Positions 8,729 to 17,929 of a stretch of DNA of 64,000 nucleotides are shown in pieces. Position 1 is the stretch's first letter; each line of letters opens with the position of its first letter. Origin of the DNA: Sphaerisporangium rhizosphaerae (lineage in GTDB: Bacteria > Actinomycetota > Actinomycetes > Streptosporangiales > Streptosporangiaceae); assembly GCF_042665155.1 (NCBI RefSeq), contig NZ_JBHTCG010000022.1:62001-126000 (forward strand), given 5' to 3'. A program made the position numbers and the translations under genes. The notes below the pieces were generated by a model that did not search any database, was not told where the DNA came from, and saw nothing but the letters and a program-made list of their open reading frames with translations.

Positions 8729-10618
8729 ATGAATCTGAGCCTTAGCGACATCGTGCCTCCCCTGCGTTGGACATCGCCCAGCCAGGTCGAGCCGATCGCG
8801 AGCGACACCCGTCTCCCGGACGCGTGGTGGCAGGCGCTTCCCCTGGACCGGGCCTGCCTGATCGCCGGAACCGCACAGGTGGCGGGACGGCTGACCGATC
8901 TCGCCATGACCTGCTGGGGACACCTGCCGCTCGGCGACATCCTCCCCCTGCTCCGCATGACCGACCCGGACAAGTGCCTGCGCACCCCGCAGTCCAGGGA
9001 CGAGGTGCTCGCCCTGTTCGGCGGCGTGCTGTCGCGGCTGCTGGCCTCCGACACCGGGGCCGTGCCGGAGGGCGCCGCTCCGCTCGCCGGCGGGCGGGAC
9101 GCCGCCGTCTCGCCGGTCCCGCCCGCCAAGCCCGAGCGGCCGATCCCTCAGCTGATCGACGAGATCTTCGCCGAGCTGGACGACCGCCAGCGGGCCATCG
9201 CCGCCGACCGCGTCTACGCCGAGCGGCGGGTGACGCTGGACGAGCTGGCGCAGCGGTTCTCGGTCACCCGCGAGCGCATCCGGCAGATCGAGCGCGACCT
9301 GCGCGACCACGTGCAGAACCGGCTCGCCACCCCCGAGGCCACCCCGCTCGCCGCCCACCTGGCCTGGCTGCGGGGACGCCTGGGCTCCGCGGTGCCCGCC
9401 GAGGACCTGGCGGCGGCGGTGCCCTGGCACCGCACCGAGCTGACCACGCTCGGCGTGCCCGCCTGGCGGTTCATCCGCACCCTGCTGACCGGGTACGACC
9501 AGGTCGAGGGCTGGCTGGTCGCCGGCGGCGCCGACGAGCTGAAGGAGAAGACGCGTCAGCTCTTCACCGACGGCCCGGTGAAGTTGCCGGAGGCCGTCAC
9601 GATGGTCGCCCAGCTCGGCATCCGCGAGGACGTCGCCGAGCGCTGGCTGTCCTCGGTGCCGCACCTGCGCATCCTGGAGGGCCACGTCGTCCCCTGGCCG
9701 CGCAGCGTCAACGAGAAGGCCGAGGCCGTGCTGGCCGTCGCCGAGAGCCCGCTCAGCCCCGAGGAGATCCAGAGCCGCATCGGCGAGGACTACAGCCTGG
9801 TCGGCATCCGCAACCAGCTCACGGCCGACGACCGGTTCCTGCGCGTCGACCGCAACAGGTACGGGCTGACCCGCTGGGGCGGCGAGGAGTACATCGGCAT
9901 CCGCGAGATGATCGTCCGCGAGATCGAGCGGGCCGGCGGCGAGGCGTCGGTGAACAGCATCGTCGCCAACCTGACCACCCGCTACGAGGTCAGCGAGAGC
10001 TCGGTGCGCGCGTACGCGGGCGGGCCGGGCTTCGAGCGCACCCAGCGCGGCTGGATCCGCGTCGCCGCGCCCGAGCAGGCCGAGCCGTACCAGCCGCGCC
10101 GCGACGTGTCGATGACCCGCCGCTCCTTCCGCAGCCGCGACGGGCGGTGGTGGCACCGCGTCGACGTCAACGCCGAGCACCTGCGCGGCTCCGGGTCGCC
10201 GCTGCCCACCGGTTTCGCCGCCCACCTCGGCATGGCCCCCGGCGGTCAGCTCACCACCTCGACCCCGTCGGGCGACGTCGTCATCAGCTGGCACAACCAG
10301 CCGACGATGGGGTCCATCAGGGCGGTGCTGGCCGACTACAACGCCGGCGAGGGCGACTCGATCTTCCTGACCGTGTCCGACGGCGGCGAGCTGCTCACCC
10401 GCTACCTGCCGCAGGCCGCCCAGGGGCTGCCGCCGATCAACATGGCGCTGCACCTCATCGGGTACACCGCGCCGGTCGCCTCCGAGGCCGAGGCGCTGCG
10501 CCTCATCGGAGCCCGCATCGGCCTGCCCGAGGGCGCCTCCCGCGAGGAGGTCCTCACCCGGCTCCGCGAGCGCGGCGACCGCGACATCCTCGCCTTCCTC
10601 GACCCCGAGGCGCCGTGA
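8729..10618 (+). CDS. Sigma-region-4-like HTH protein B
   Basis: A 629-residue protein. It has an N-terminal block (LSLSDIVPPLRW, LPDAWWQALPLDR) and a sigma-70 region-4-like helix-turn-helix near residues 165-195 (TLDELAQRFSVTRERIRQIE). One or two winged-helix-like segments follow (LSPEEIQSRIGEDYSLVGIRNQL; SVNSIVANLTTRYEVSESSVRAY). A conserved C-terminal domain starts at SMTRRSFRSRDGRWWHRVDV. It lacks sigma regions 2 and 3, so it is not a working sigma factor. It is paralogous to 4003-6573 and lies 69 bases after the helicase gene. It probably targets DNA for the helicase or regulates the island; neither is shown. Confidence 0.78.
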   Translation: MNLSLSDIVPPLRWTSPSQVEPIASDTRLPDAWWQALPLDRACLIAGTAQVAGRLTDLAMTCWGHLPLGDILPLLRMTDPDKCLRTPQSRDEVLALFGGVLSRLLASDTGAVPEGAAPLAGGRDAAVSPVPPAKPERPIPQLIDEIFAELDDRQRAIAADRVYAERRVTLDELAQRFSVTRERIRQIERDLRDHVQNRLATPEATPLAAHLAWLRGRLGSAVPAEDLAAAVPWHRTELTTLGVPAWRFIRTLLTGYDQVEGWLVAGGADELKEKTRQLFTDGPVKLPEAVTMVAQLGIREDVAERWLSSVPHLRILEGHVVPWPRSVNEKAEAVLAVAESPLSPEEIQSRIGEDYSLVGIRNQLTADDRFLRVDRNRYGLTRWGGEEYIGIREMIVREIERAGGEASVNSIVANLTTRYEVSESSVRAYAGGPGFERTQRGWIRVAAPEQAEPYQPRRDVSMTRRSFRSRDGRWWHRVDVNAEHLRGSGSPLPTGFAAHLGMAPGGQLTTSTPSGDVVISWHNQPTMGSIRAVLADYNAGEGDSIFLTVSDGGELLTRYLPQAAQGLPPINMALHLIGYTAPVASEAEALRLIGARIGLPEGASREEVLTRLRERGDRDILAFLDPEAP

Positions 10619-10680
10619 CGACGCGGGCGACGTGGGTGGCCGGGAGTGGTCGGACCCCGGACACAGGGTGATCCATCGCC

Positions 10681-10686
10681 TAAGCT
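10681..10686 (+). promoter_or_regulatory. Probable -10 element of cysS (leaderless transcript)
   Basis: TAAGCT stands six bases before the cysS ATG at 10693 and no Shine-Dalgarno sequence is present. This spacing puts the transcription start at or beside the ATG, as in many leaderless actinobacterial genes. No convincing -35 box is seen. Confidence 0.45.
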
Positions 10687-10692
10687 CGAGGC

Positions 10693-12081
<1,389 letters not shown>

Positions 12082-12121
12082 CCCCACAGCGTCCTCGTCG
12101 GTCCAGGGGAATCCCTGGTCG

Positions 12122-12520
12122 TCAGACCGCCACGGCGCTGATGCCCGGCAGGTCATCGAAGCGGGCCTTCGCGTCACGACTCACGACGGTGCGTCCGGAC
12201 TCAAGCGCATGTGCCGCGATGATCAGGTCGTGCGGCCCACGTGGCACGCCGTTTCGGCGCACGTGTGCGATGAGGCGAGCATGATGAGCCGCGGTGACGT
12301 CCGTGTAGTCGAGCACGTCCACGGCGGAGGTGATCGCGGCCAGAGCGCGGGACCGCTGAGCCGCGCGTGCCACCGAGTCGGCGAGCTCGATGCCCACCCG
12401 GTACTCGGCGACGGTGACCGCCGCGATGGCCAGGTCATCGTTGTCAAGGGCGCTGCGGTCGATGGAACCGCGCTCGTATGCGATCAGGACGTTGGTGTCC
12501 AGGATCAGGCGTCGGCCCAC
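12122..12520 (-). CDS. vapC: VapC-type PIN-domain ribonuclease toxin
   Basis: A 132-residue PIN-domain protein. The four acidic residues expected to bind Mg2+ are present: Asp8 in LILDTNVLIAYE, Glu39 in TVAEYRVGIE, Asp98 in PRGPHDLIIAAHA and Asp116 in VVSRDAK. Such toxins cleave RNA, often tRNA or rRNA, when freed from the antitoxin. It starts at GTG 12520, overlapping the antitoxin gene by 16 bases, so the two are translationally coupled. All catalytic residues are intact, so the toxin is probably active. The module lies inside the duplicated cysS 3' end. Confidence 0.9.
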   Translation of the reverse strand: MGRRLILDTNVLIAYERGSIDRSALDNDDLAIAAVTVAEYRVGIELADSVARAAQRSRALAAITSAVDVLDYTDVTAAHHARLIAHVRRNGVPRGPHDLIIAAHALESGRTVVSRDAKARFDDLPGISAVAV

Positions 12521-12762
12521 GGGTCACTCTCCTCGCCATGAAGGAGGGTCAAGGCGGCCGCGATGTCCCCCTCGAAGCGATCATCTGGTGGCGGGATGTC
12601 CGCCAACGCCGCGCGGAGATCGGCTCCGGTCCGCCGATGGGCCGGTCTGATCTCCGCGACCGCGTGGTTCCCCCGCGTGATCGTGATGGTCTCACCACGC
12701 TCGATCGCGTCCAACAGATCAGAGAACCGTCGTGACGCCTCCGTGGCGGTCATAGTCCGCAT
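12505..12762 (-). CDS. Phd/YefM-family antitoxin
   Basis: An 85-residue antitoxin with the typical N-terminal DNA-binding segment TATEASRRFSDLLDAIERGETITITR and HAVAEIRPA. The C-terminal part is acidic and would wrap the toxin. It is encoded just before the PIN toxin and overlaps it. Start choice: ATG at 12762 (MRTMTATEA) or ATG at 12753 (MTATEA); GGAAG at 12764-12768 suits either. A palindrome upstream is probably its autoregulatory site. Confidence 0.88.
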   Translation of the reverse strand: MRTMTATEASRRFSDLLDAIERGETITITRGNHAVAEIRPAHRRTGADLRAALADIPPPDDRFEGDIAAALTLLHGEESDPWADA

Positions 12763-12773
12763 GCTTCCAGCCT

Positions 12774-12788
12774 ATCTGATTATCAGAT
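12774..12788 (-). promoter_or_regulatory. Toxin-antitoxin promoter/operator palindrome
   Basis: ATCTGAT-T-ATCAGAT is a palindrome with 7-base arms about 12 bases upstream of the antitoxin start. On the minus strand it contains GATAAT, which could be the -10 box, so a bound antitoxin would block transcription. This is the usual arrangement for autoregulated toxin-antitoxin operons. Confidence 0.65.
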
Positions 12789-12823
12789 TCGCGGCACGAG
12801 CCGGGCGACCCCGCGGGTCCCGG

Positions 12824-12900
12824 GACCGCCTCCGCGACGAGCTCGCCGGCCTCGGCGTCAAAGTGACCGACACCCCCGAAGGCCAGACCTGGTCCTGACC
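12824..12900 (+). repeat. 77-bp direct repeat, right copy of the cysS 3' end
   Basis: This copy repeats the last 24 cysS codons and stop with one silent difference, but the coding sequence before it is not cysS. It is a non-functional fragment just beyond the toxin-antitoxin promoter. It looks like the original chromosomal cysS end displaced by an insertion that carried its own copy, or like an attachment-site duplication. Confidence 0.93.
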
Positions 12901-12943
12901 TCGCTGGGCTCAGGAACGACCGATGACCGGCCGCCGGTGCGGC

Positions 12944-12949
12944 TACAGT
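12944..12949 (+). promoter_or_regulatory. Probable -10 element of a leaderless methyltransferase gene
   Basis: TACAGT ends eight bases before the ATG at 12958, with GATGAC at 12922-12927 as a possible -35 box 16 bases upstream. There is no Shine-Dalgarno sequence. This favours the ATG at 12958 over the in-frame GTG at 12937, which would lie upstream of the promoter's start point. Confidence 0.5.
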
Positions 12950-12957
12950 GCTCCGGC

Positions 12958-13608
12958 ATGACGGACATGTCTTTTCTGGATGACACGCGGGCCGGGTATG
13001 ACGCCATCGCGGCCGACTATGTCGAGATGGTGCGGGGAGATCTGCCTCGCAGCCCGCTCGAGCGGGCGATGCTCGGCGCGTTCGCCGAGGTCGCCGGGGG
13101 TGGCGGGCCGGTCGCCGAGGTGGGGTGTGGGACGGGGCGCATCACCGCTCACCTGCGCGAACTGGGTGTGGACGTCTTCGGCATCGACCTGTCGCCCGAG
13201 ATGCTCGCGCTGGCCCGCGAGGCCCACCCCGGCCTGCGGTTCGAGGAAGGCTCGATGACGGCGCTCGACCTGCCGGACGGCGGCCTCGCCGGGCTCGTCT
13301 CGTGGTACTCGCTCATCCACATCCCACCGGAGCACCGGCCGAACGTGCTGGCCGAGTTCCATCGGGTGCTGGCGCCGGGCGGGCACCTGCTGCTCGCCTT
13401 CCAGGTCGGCGACGAGCCGCGCGTCTACACCGAGGCGTTCGGCCACCCGGTCTCGCTGGTGTTCCACCGGCTGCCCGTGGACGGTACCGCGGACCTGCTG
13501 CGCAAGGCGGGGTTCGAGATGACGGCCCGTCTGGTGCGCGAGCCCCGCGACTCCGAGACCAATGCACAAGGGTTCCTGCTGGCCCGCAAGGAGCCGGGCC
13601 CGGCCTGA
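12958..13608 (+). CDS. Class I SAM-dependent methyltransferase
   Basis: About 216 residues with a methyltransferase core: YDAIAADYVEMV near the start, motif I VAEVGCGTGRITAHL, acidic loop FGIDLSPEMLALA, FEEGSMTALDLP, and a post-motif LVSWYSLIHIPPEHRPNVLAEFHRVLAPGGHLLLAF. It belongs to the broad methyltransferase 11/25 group and the substrate is unknown. The start is placed at ATG 12958 because the -10-like TACAGT lies directly upstream. It begins 58 bases beyond the right copy of the cysS repeat, so it probably was the original neighbour of cysS. Confidence 0.8.
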   Translation: MTDMSFLDDTRAGYDAIAADYVEMVRGDLPRSPLERAMLGAFAEVAGGGGPVAEVGCGTGRITAHLRELGVDVFGIDLSPEMLALAREAHPGLRFEEGSMTALDLPDGGLAGLVSWYSLIHIPPEHRPNVLAEFHRVLAPGGHLLLAFQVGDEPRVYTEAFGHPVSLVFHRLPVDGTADLLRKAGFEMTARLVREPRDSETNAQGFLLARKEPGPA

Positions 13609-13620
13609 CGGGCATGGCGC

Positions 13621-13710
13621 GGCCGATCCGGGCCCGGTCCGGCTCGGCGGGCGTGAGAGGACCTGGCCCGGCCGGATCCGGGCCCGGTCGGGCTCGACGG
13701 GCGTGAGAGG
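13621..13710 (+). repeat. Two 40-bp direct repeats between convergent genes
   Basis: Units at 13621-13660 and 13671-13710 share about 36 of 40 bases (ggcc-gatccgggcccggt to gggcgtgagagg), 50 bp apart. They fill the gap between two convergent genes. No clear hairpin-plus-tail terminator or coding potential is seen. Confidence 0.7.
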
Positions 13711-13741
13711 GACTCGCCGCGGTGGCGGTCCGGGGGCCGGG

Positions 13742-14434
13742 TCATCCCGGCGCGGTGGGAGGCGTGATCAGCGTCGGGGCGGACGTGATGAACTTCAGAG
13801 GAGCATCGCCGTAGCGTTTCGGCAGTTCGCGGGCGGCTCTGGCGACGTCGCTCGTGCCGATCTCCACGGCGGAGCCGTCCGGGGTGACGGCGATCGTGGT
13901 GATGGTGACGCCGCGTGCCTTCCAGTAGTGGACGTCCTGCGTGACGCGCCGGGCGACGGCGTCGAGCTCGTGGGCCGAGTGGGCCGCGTCGCGCGGCCTG
14001 ATCGGCTGCCCGGGGAAGCGGTCACGCAGGGCCGCGTCCAGCTTCGCGGACGGCCGCCGGTACACGATGACCGCGTGACCGGGCACGTCGAGGACCACGC
14101 CCGCGAACTCGCCCGGAAAGCGGCGCCGCAGGAAGTCCTCGACCTGGGCGGCGAGGGCGGCCAGGCGCTCCTGACCCCCCGGCCCCGGCGCCGGACTGCC
14201 GGAGGGGCGTGAGGTGCCCTGATTCTGGACGGAGCCGCTCGCCGGGTCCGCGGTGTCCTGACCCGCGGGCGGGTCGTTCGTCGAGGGTGAGGCGCCCTGC
14301 CCGGGGGCGGGCGGGGACGTGGAGGGGGGCGGGGTGTCTCCGTCGGAGGGGGTGAGGGCGGTGCAGCCGAGGACGGCGGTGGCGGTGCAGCCGAGGAGCA
14401 CGATGGCCGTGCCCATGCGACGGGTCTGGTTCAT
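13742..14434 (-). CDS. Secreted lipoprotein with a protease-propeptide-like domain
   Basis: A 230-residue protein. A short signal peptide ends in the lipobox AVLGC (Cys near residue 24). A Ser/Pro/Gly-rich linker to about residue 85 is followed by a folded region. Segments such as VTITTIAVTPDGSAVEIGTSDVARAARELPKRYGD resemble the small alpha/beta propeptide repeats of alpha-lytic-type S1 proteases. It lies downstream of two such proteases on the same strand, although a strong terminator separates it from the nearer one. A role as chaperone or inhibitor of those proteases is an inference; it may simply share a fold. Confidence 0.6.
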   Translation of the reverse strand: MNQTRRMGTAIVLLGCTATAVLGCTALTPSDGDTPPPSTSPPAPGQGASPSTNDPPAGQDTADPASGSVQNQGTSRPSGSPAPGPGGQERLAALAAQVEDFLRRRFPGEFAGVVLDVPGHAVIVYRRPSAKLDAALRDRFPGQPIRPRDAAHSAHELDAVARRVTQDVHYWKARGVTITTIAVTPDGSAVEIGTSDVARAARELPKRYGDAPLKFITSAPTLITPPTAPG

Positions 14435-14630
14435 GGTGACGCCTCCTGGCCTACCCGGTTGTCACGCACCTGACGAACATAAGACGAAATTCCACCGCGT
14501 GGCGGTTCACCGTATTTCCCGGCGCGCCGGTCATCGCGGCACCCGTCCGTTTCCGATGGTTTTTTTATTCGGCGCGTGCGGTCCAATCGATTGTTCACCA
14601 CGATCACCGGTGAATCGCGTGAATGCCGAG

Positions 14631-14664
14631 GAAAGGGGCCGGCGATCGAGCGCCGGCCCCTTTC
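14631..14664 (-). terminator. Terminator of the first S1 protease gene
   Basis: GAAAGGGGCCGGCG-ATCGAG-CGCCGGCCCCTTTC forms a perfect 14-bp stem starting 15 bases past the protease stop. Its central 10-bp arms (GGGGCCGGCG/CGCCGGCCCC) are identical to those in the terminator of the neighbouring paralogue at 16049-16074. Confidence 0.85.
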
Positions 14665-14678
14665 CGTCGATCGCTCGG

Positions 14679-15935
14679 TCAGGGGAGGGTGATTCCCGGG
14701 AACGCCGTGGTCGCGTTGCTCCATGGGGAGTAGTAGATGCGCCAGGTGCAGACGCGGCCCGTGGGCCGGTAACCGGTGCAGGGGACCTGGGTGCCGTAGT
14801 CGGTGGCGGTGATGATGCCGGCCGCGTAGACCTGGTTGGTGTTGCTCGGGTTGGTGACCTCGACCGGGCCGCCGCTGTCCCCGCCGCCGGCCGCGTTGGT
14901 GAACGACTGCTGCTCGGCGCGGACGGTGCCCTGGATCAGCCAGCCCACGTTGATCGTGACGTTGACCGCGGTGATCCTGATGGTGCAGTTGGTGCCGGAG
15001 AAGCCGCCGGAGGTGCAGACGTACTGGCCGACGACCGAACTCGTGGTGCCGATCACGGCGTTGTTGAACTCCGTGGCGACGCTGTTGACCGGGTTGTTGA
15101 AGACCTGGCTCCCTGCGCTGGTGCCGATGAGGAGCACGTCACGGGAGGCGTTGCTGTGCGTGACGGTGCCGATGACCTGGCCGGTGGGGTCGGCGGCGGT
15201 CTGGCCGACCGACGCGCAGTGCGCCGAACTCAGCATCTTGCTGACGCCCTGGTAGGTCACCGCGAAACCGGTCGTGCAGGCGGGCGAGGGCGTGCCCCAT
15301 ACCGAACCGCCCCACCACGGCGGGCTGTCGTCCCAGCGGCTGGCCACCTTGGGCCGCACGCCGGGCTCAACGCTGACCGGCACCGCCGCGCCGGAGATCG
15401 CCGTGCGGGTCGCGCCGGCCGAGGCCGTGGTGGCGTTCAGGCCGGAGCCGTCCTGAAGAGGCTCGATGGAGGTGATCAGATCGCGGTTCGCCCGGATGAG
15501 GCGGTTCGCCTCCCCCTCCAGCTCGCGCGCCGAGTACCGCGCCGGCAGGACGCTGATCGCCACCTCGCGCCGCAACCGGCCCACGAGGTCGTCGATCGCC
15601 TTGGGCGGCCTGCCCTTCCAGTACACGCGCAGCTCGCGGCTCTCCGGCGCCGCGACGAGGCCGGCGTAGCCGCCGCCGTCGCCGGGCAGCGCAGCGGTGA
15701 TCCGGTCGGCGGCCCTGACCATCTTCTGCTGGTCGAGCAGCAGGTCCTTCCACGAGGCGTAGCCGCCCGGCACCGGTCCGGTGTGCTCGACGGATCCGGT
15801 GGTCCTGGGCTTGACGGGATCGGGGGCGCTCGCGGCCTGGGCGGTGCCCATCCCTGCTGCGGCGAGCATGAGGCCGACCACCAGGGCGAGGCGGCGTAAT
15901 CGGGGTGACCTGCGGGAACTCGGGCGGATATTCAC
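14679..15935 (-). CDS. Secreted S1 (chymotrypsin-fold) serine protease, copy 1
   Basis: A 418-residue secreted protease. GTG at 15935 is the start because AGGAGG lies nine bases upstream; the longer open frame to 16007 has no such site. A basic stretch and hydrophobic LALVVGLMLAAAGM form the signal peptide, cut near AQA. A propeptide of about 150 residues follows, then the catalytic domain with His239 (SSAHC), Asp266 (RDVLLIG) and Ser354 (GGGDSGGP). It keeps the conserved WRIYYSPWSNATTAFPGI end. Paired cysteines suggest disulfides. It is a tandem paralogue of 16101-17381, with about half of residues identical. Likely an extracellular scavenging or developmental protease. Confidence 0.87.
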   Translation of the reverse strand: MNIRPSSRRSPRLRRLALVVGLMLAAAGMGTAQAASAPDPVKPRTTGSVEHTGPVPGGYASWKDLLLDQQKMVRAADRITAALPGDGGGYAGLVAAPESRELRVYWKGRPPKAIDDLVGRLRREVAISVLPARYSARELEGEANRLIRANRDLITSIEPLQDGSGLNATTASAGATRTAISGAAVPVSVEPGVRPKVASRWDDSPPWWGGSVWGTPSPACTTGFAVTYQGVSKMLSSAHCASVGQTAADPTGQVIGTVTHSNASRDVLLIGTSAGSQVFNNPVNSVATEFNNAVIGTTSSVVGQYVCTSGGFSGTNCTIRITAVNVTINVGWLIQGTVRAEQQSFTNAAGGGDSGGPVEVTNPSNTNQVYAAGIITATDYGTQVPCTGYRPTGRVCTWRIYYSPWSNATTAFPGITLP

Positions 15936-16048
15936 CTGTGCGATCCTCCTGGGCGACGACCTCGGCGTCTCGCGCGAGCGACGGCCGACGGTGTGCGTTT
16001 CATCCACGTCGGCGGGGGGCCTGCCCGGCCGCGTGCGGGCGGCGAGAA

Positions 16049-16074
16049 GGGGCCGGCGGGTGTGCGCCGGCCCC
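16049..16074 (-). terminator. Terminator of the second S1 protease gene
   Basis: GGGGCCGGCG-GGTGTG-CGCCGGCCCC is a perfect 10-bp stem about 27 bases past the protease stop. The arms match those after copy 1, which shows that the gene and its terminator were duplicated as a unit. Confidence 0.8.
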
Positions 16075-16100
16075 CGATCGCTCGGGTCAGATCTTGTGGA

Positions 16101-17381
16101 TCATCCGAGGACGATGGCGATGCCGGGGAAGGCGGCGGTCGCGTTGCTCCACGGGGAGTAGTACATCCGCCAGGCGCAGGTGCGGCCGCTGGTGACGTAG
16201 CCGGTGCAGGCCACGGCGGTGCTGCCGTCGATCGCGGTGTTGACGCCCGCCGCGTACACCTGGAGGGTGTTGGACGGGTTGACGACCTCCACCGAGCCGC
16301 CGCTGTCGCCCTGGCCGACCGCGTTGGTGTGCGCCGACTGCTCGGCCCGCACCGTACCGGTGATCAGGTAGCCCACGTTGATCGTGACGCCGACCTGCTG
16401 CACCTGGATGCTGCAGTTGGTGCCCGAGTACGCGCCGGAGGTGCAGACCCACAGGCCGACGTAGGAGCTGGTGGTGCCGATGACCGGGTTGCTGAACTCG
16501 GGCGAGGTGGAGCCGACGTTGTTGTTGAACACCCGGCCCGCGGAGGTGCCGTTGATCAGCAGCACGTCGAGGCCGTTGTTGTCCGGCGAGATCGAGCCGA
16601 TCACCTGACCGGTCGGGTCGGTGGCCGTCTGACCGGCGTCGCCGCAGTGGCCCGCCGACAGCATCCTGCTCGTGCCGCCGTAGGTGACCGCGAAGCCCGT
16701 CGAGCAGCCGCCACCGGTGTTGGCGTTGCGCCAGGCGCCGCCGCCCCACCACGGCGGGGAGTCGTCCCAGCGGGTGGCCAGCGTCGGCTTGACGCCCGCC
16801 TCCACGGTGACCGGCACGGCCGAGTCGGCGACCTTCGAGCGGGTCAGGCCGGAGTCGACGCCCGAGACGGTGAGGCCGGAGCCGTCGACGTTCGGCGCGA
16901 TCGCGGTGATCGCGTCGGGAGACCTGCGGACCAGGCGGTTCATCTCCCGCTCCAGCTCACGGGCCGAGTAGGCCGCGGGCAGGACGCTGACGGGCACCTC
17001 CCGGCGCACCTGGCCGACCAGGTTTCCGATGTGCCTGGGCGCGTTGCCCTTCCAGTAGACCCGCAGTTCGTGGTTCTCGGGCGCGGCCACGATGCCGGCG
17101 AACCCGGCGCCGCCCTGCGCCTTGACCGCGGCGGTGATGCGGTCGGCGGCCTTGACGAGCTTCTCCTGGGTGGCCAGCAGGTCCTTCCAGGAGGCGAAAC
17201 CGCCCGGGACCGCGCCGGCCGGCTCGATCGGGCGGGCTGTGGTGTCCTTGACGGGAGAGGGGGCGGGGGCCGCGGCGGCCTGCCCGGCCGCCATCCCGAC
17301 AAGAAGAAGGGCGGTGCCAAGCGCCACTGCCAGACGACGGGGGGATCGTGGGGTTCTTGTGGTGCTCGGGGGGTTTTCCAC
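16101..17381 (-). CDS. Secreted S1 (chymotrypsin-fold) serine protease, copy 2
   Basis: A 426-residue secreted protease starting at GTG 17381 with GGAGGAGC upstream. The signal peptide covers about residues 16-37 (LAVALGTALLLVGMAAGQAAA). The propeptide contains ELRVYWKGNAPRHIGNLVGQ, matching copy 1. The catalytic triad is His245 (SAGHC), Asp272 (LDVLLING) and Ser360 (GQGDSGGS). The order and sequence match copy 1 throughout, including the RMYYSPWSNATAAFPGI end. The separate terminator of each gene implies independent expression. Substrate unknown. Confidence 0.88.
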   Translation of the reverse strand: MENPPSTTRTPRSPRRLAVALGTALLLVGMAAGQAAAAPAPSPVKDTTARPIEPAGAVPGGFASWKDLLATQEKLVKAADRITAAVKAQGGAGFAGIVAAPENHELRVYWKGNAPRHIGNLVGQVRREVPVSVLPAAYSARELEREMNRLVRRSPDAITAIAPNVDGSGLTVSGVDSGLTRSKVADSAVPVTVEAGVKPTLATRWDDSPPWWGGGAWRNANTGGGCSTGFAVTYGGTSRMLSAGHCGDAGQTATDPTGQVIGSISPDNNGLDVLLINGTSAGRVFNNNVGSTSPEFSNPVIGTTSSYVGLWVCTSGAYSGTNCSIQVQQVGVTINVGYLITGTVRAEQSAHTNAVGQGDSGGSVEVVNPSNTLQVYAAGVNTAIDGSTAVACTGYVTSGRTCAWRMYYSPWSNATAAFPGIAIVLG

Positions 17382-17929
17382 CTGAATGCTCCTCCGTGGC
17401 TTGCTTGCGCGGATGCATCCGGTATTCCATGCATTAAGGGGCTAATCAATGCCTTGACCCCAGTTTCCAGGGCTGGTAAAAGCGGCGCGTCGGACAGCCG
17501 CATGCCGGTATTCCGGCTTCGCACTTATTGGAGGCGATAGCGGAGCAGCGAAGCCCCACCTGCGGACATACACCTACACGCTTCCGCAATTCCAGCAAAA
17601 GGCGCATACCATTCGCTGTCCGCTTCTGGACAGGGCGAAAAGACGTTGATCACCGGCCGGGGACGCCTTATCGGCGGCGGCCCGCCGGGGCTCGCCGGCC
17701 CGGGTCGCCGGCCAACCCCGGTCCCCGGACCCATGGCGGGGACCAAAGGGAGGGCCGGTGGACCGGGCACGCAGGCCGAGGATGACCGCCTCCCCGAGGA
17801 GGCCGACACCGATCGACAGGGTCATGGGGCGCCTTCAGAGGACCGCCCGCGGCCATGGCGAGGGCTCCGACGCCCACGCTGACGCCCACTGCCCACCTTC
17901 GCCGAGCGGCCTGACCGCCGGCCGCCGCG
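17382..17929. other. Intergenic region with a possible frameshifted small membrane gene
   Basis: No confident gene. On the minus strand, GTG 17889, with GAAGG six bases upstream, opens MGVSVGVGALAMAAGGPLKAP. Just beyond, in another frame, ATG 17825 opens MTLSIGVGLLGEAVILGLRA, which could continue a hydrophobic protein. The two together look like a small two-helix membrane protein broken by a frameshift, or two coupled peptides. The remaining bases, upstream of protease copy 2, presumably hold its promoter. Confidence 0.25.

Noticed and set aside
8729..10618. A genuine sigma factor
   Set aside because: Only a region-4-like HTH is present; regions 2 and 3 needed for polymerase binding and -10 recognition are missing.
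12563..12898. Plus-strand frame ending in the last 24 residues of CysRS as a gene
   Set aside because: It runs antisense through the antitoxin gene and its promoter; only the repeat end resembles a protein, because it is a copy of the cysS tail.
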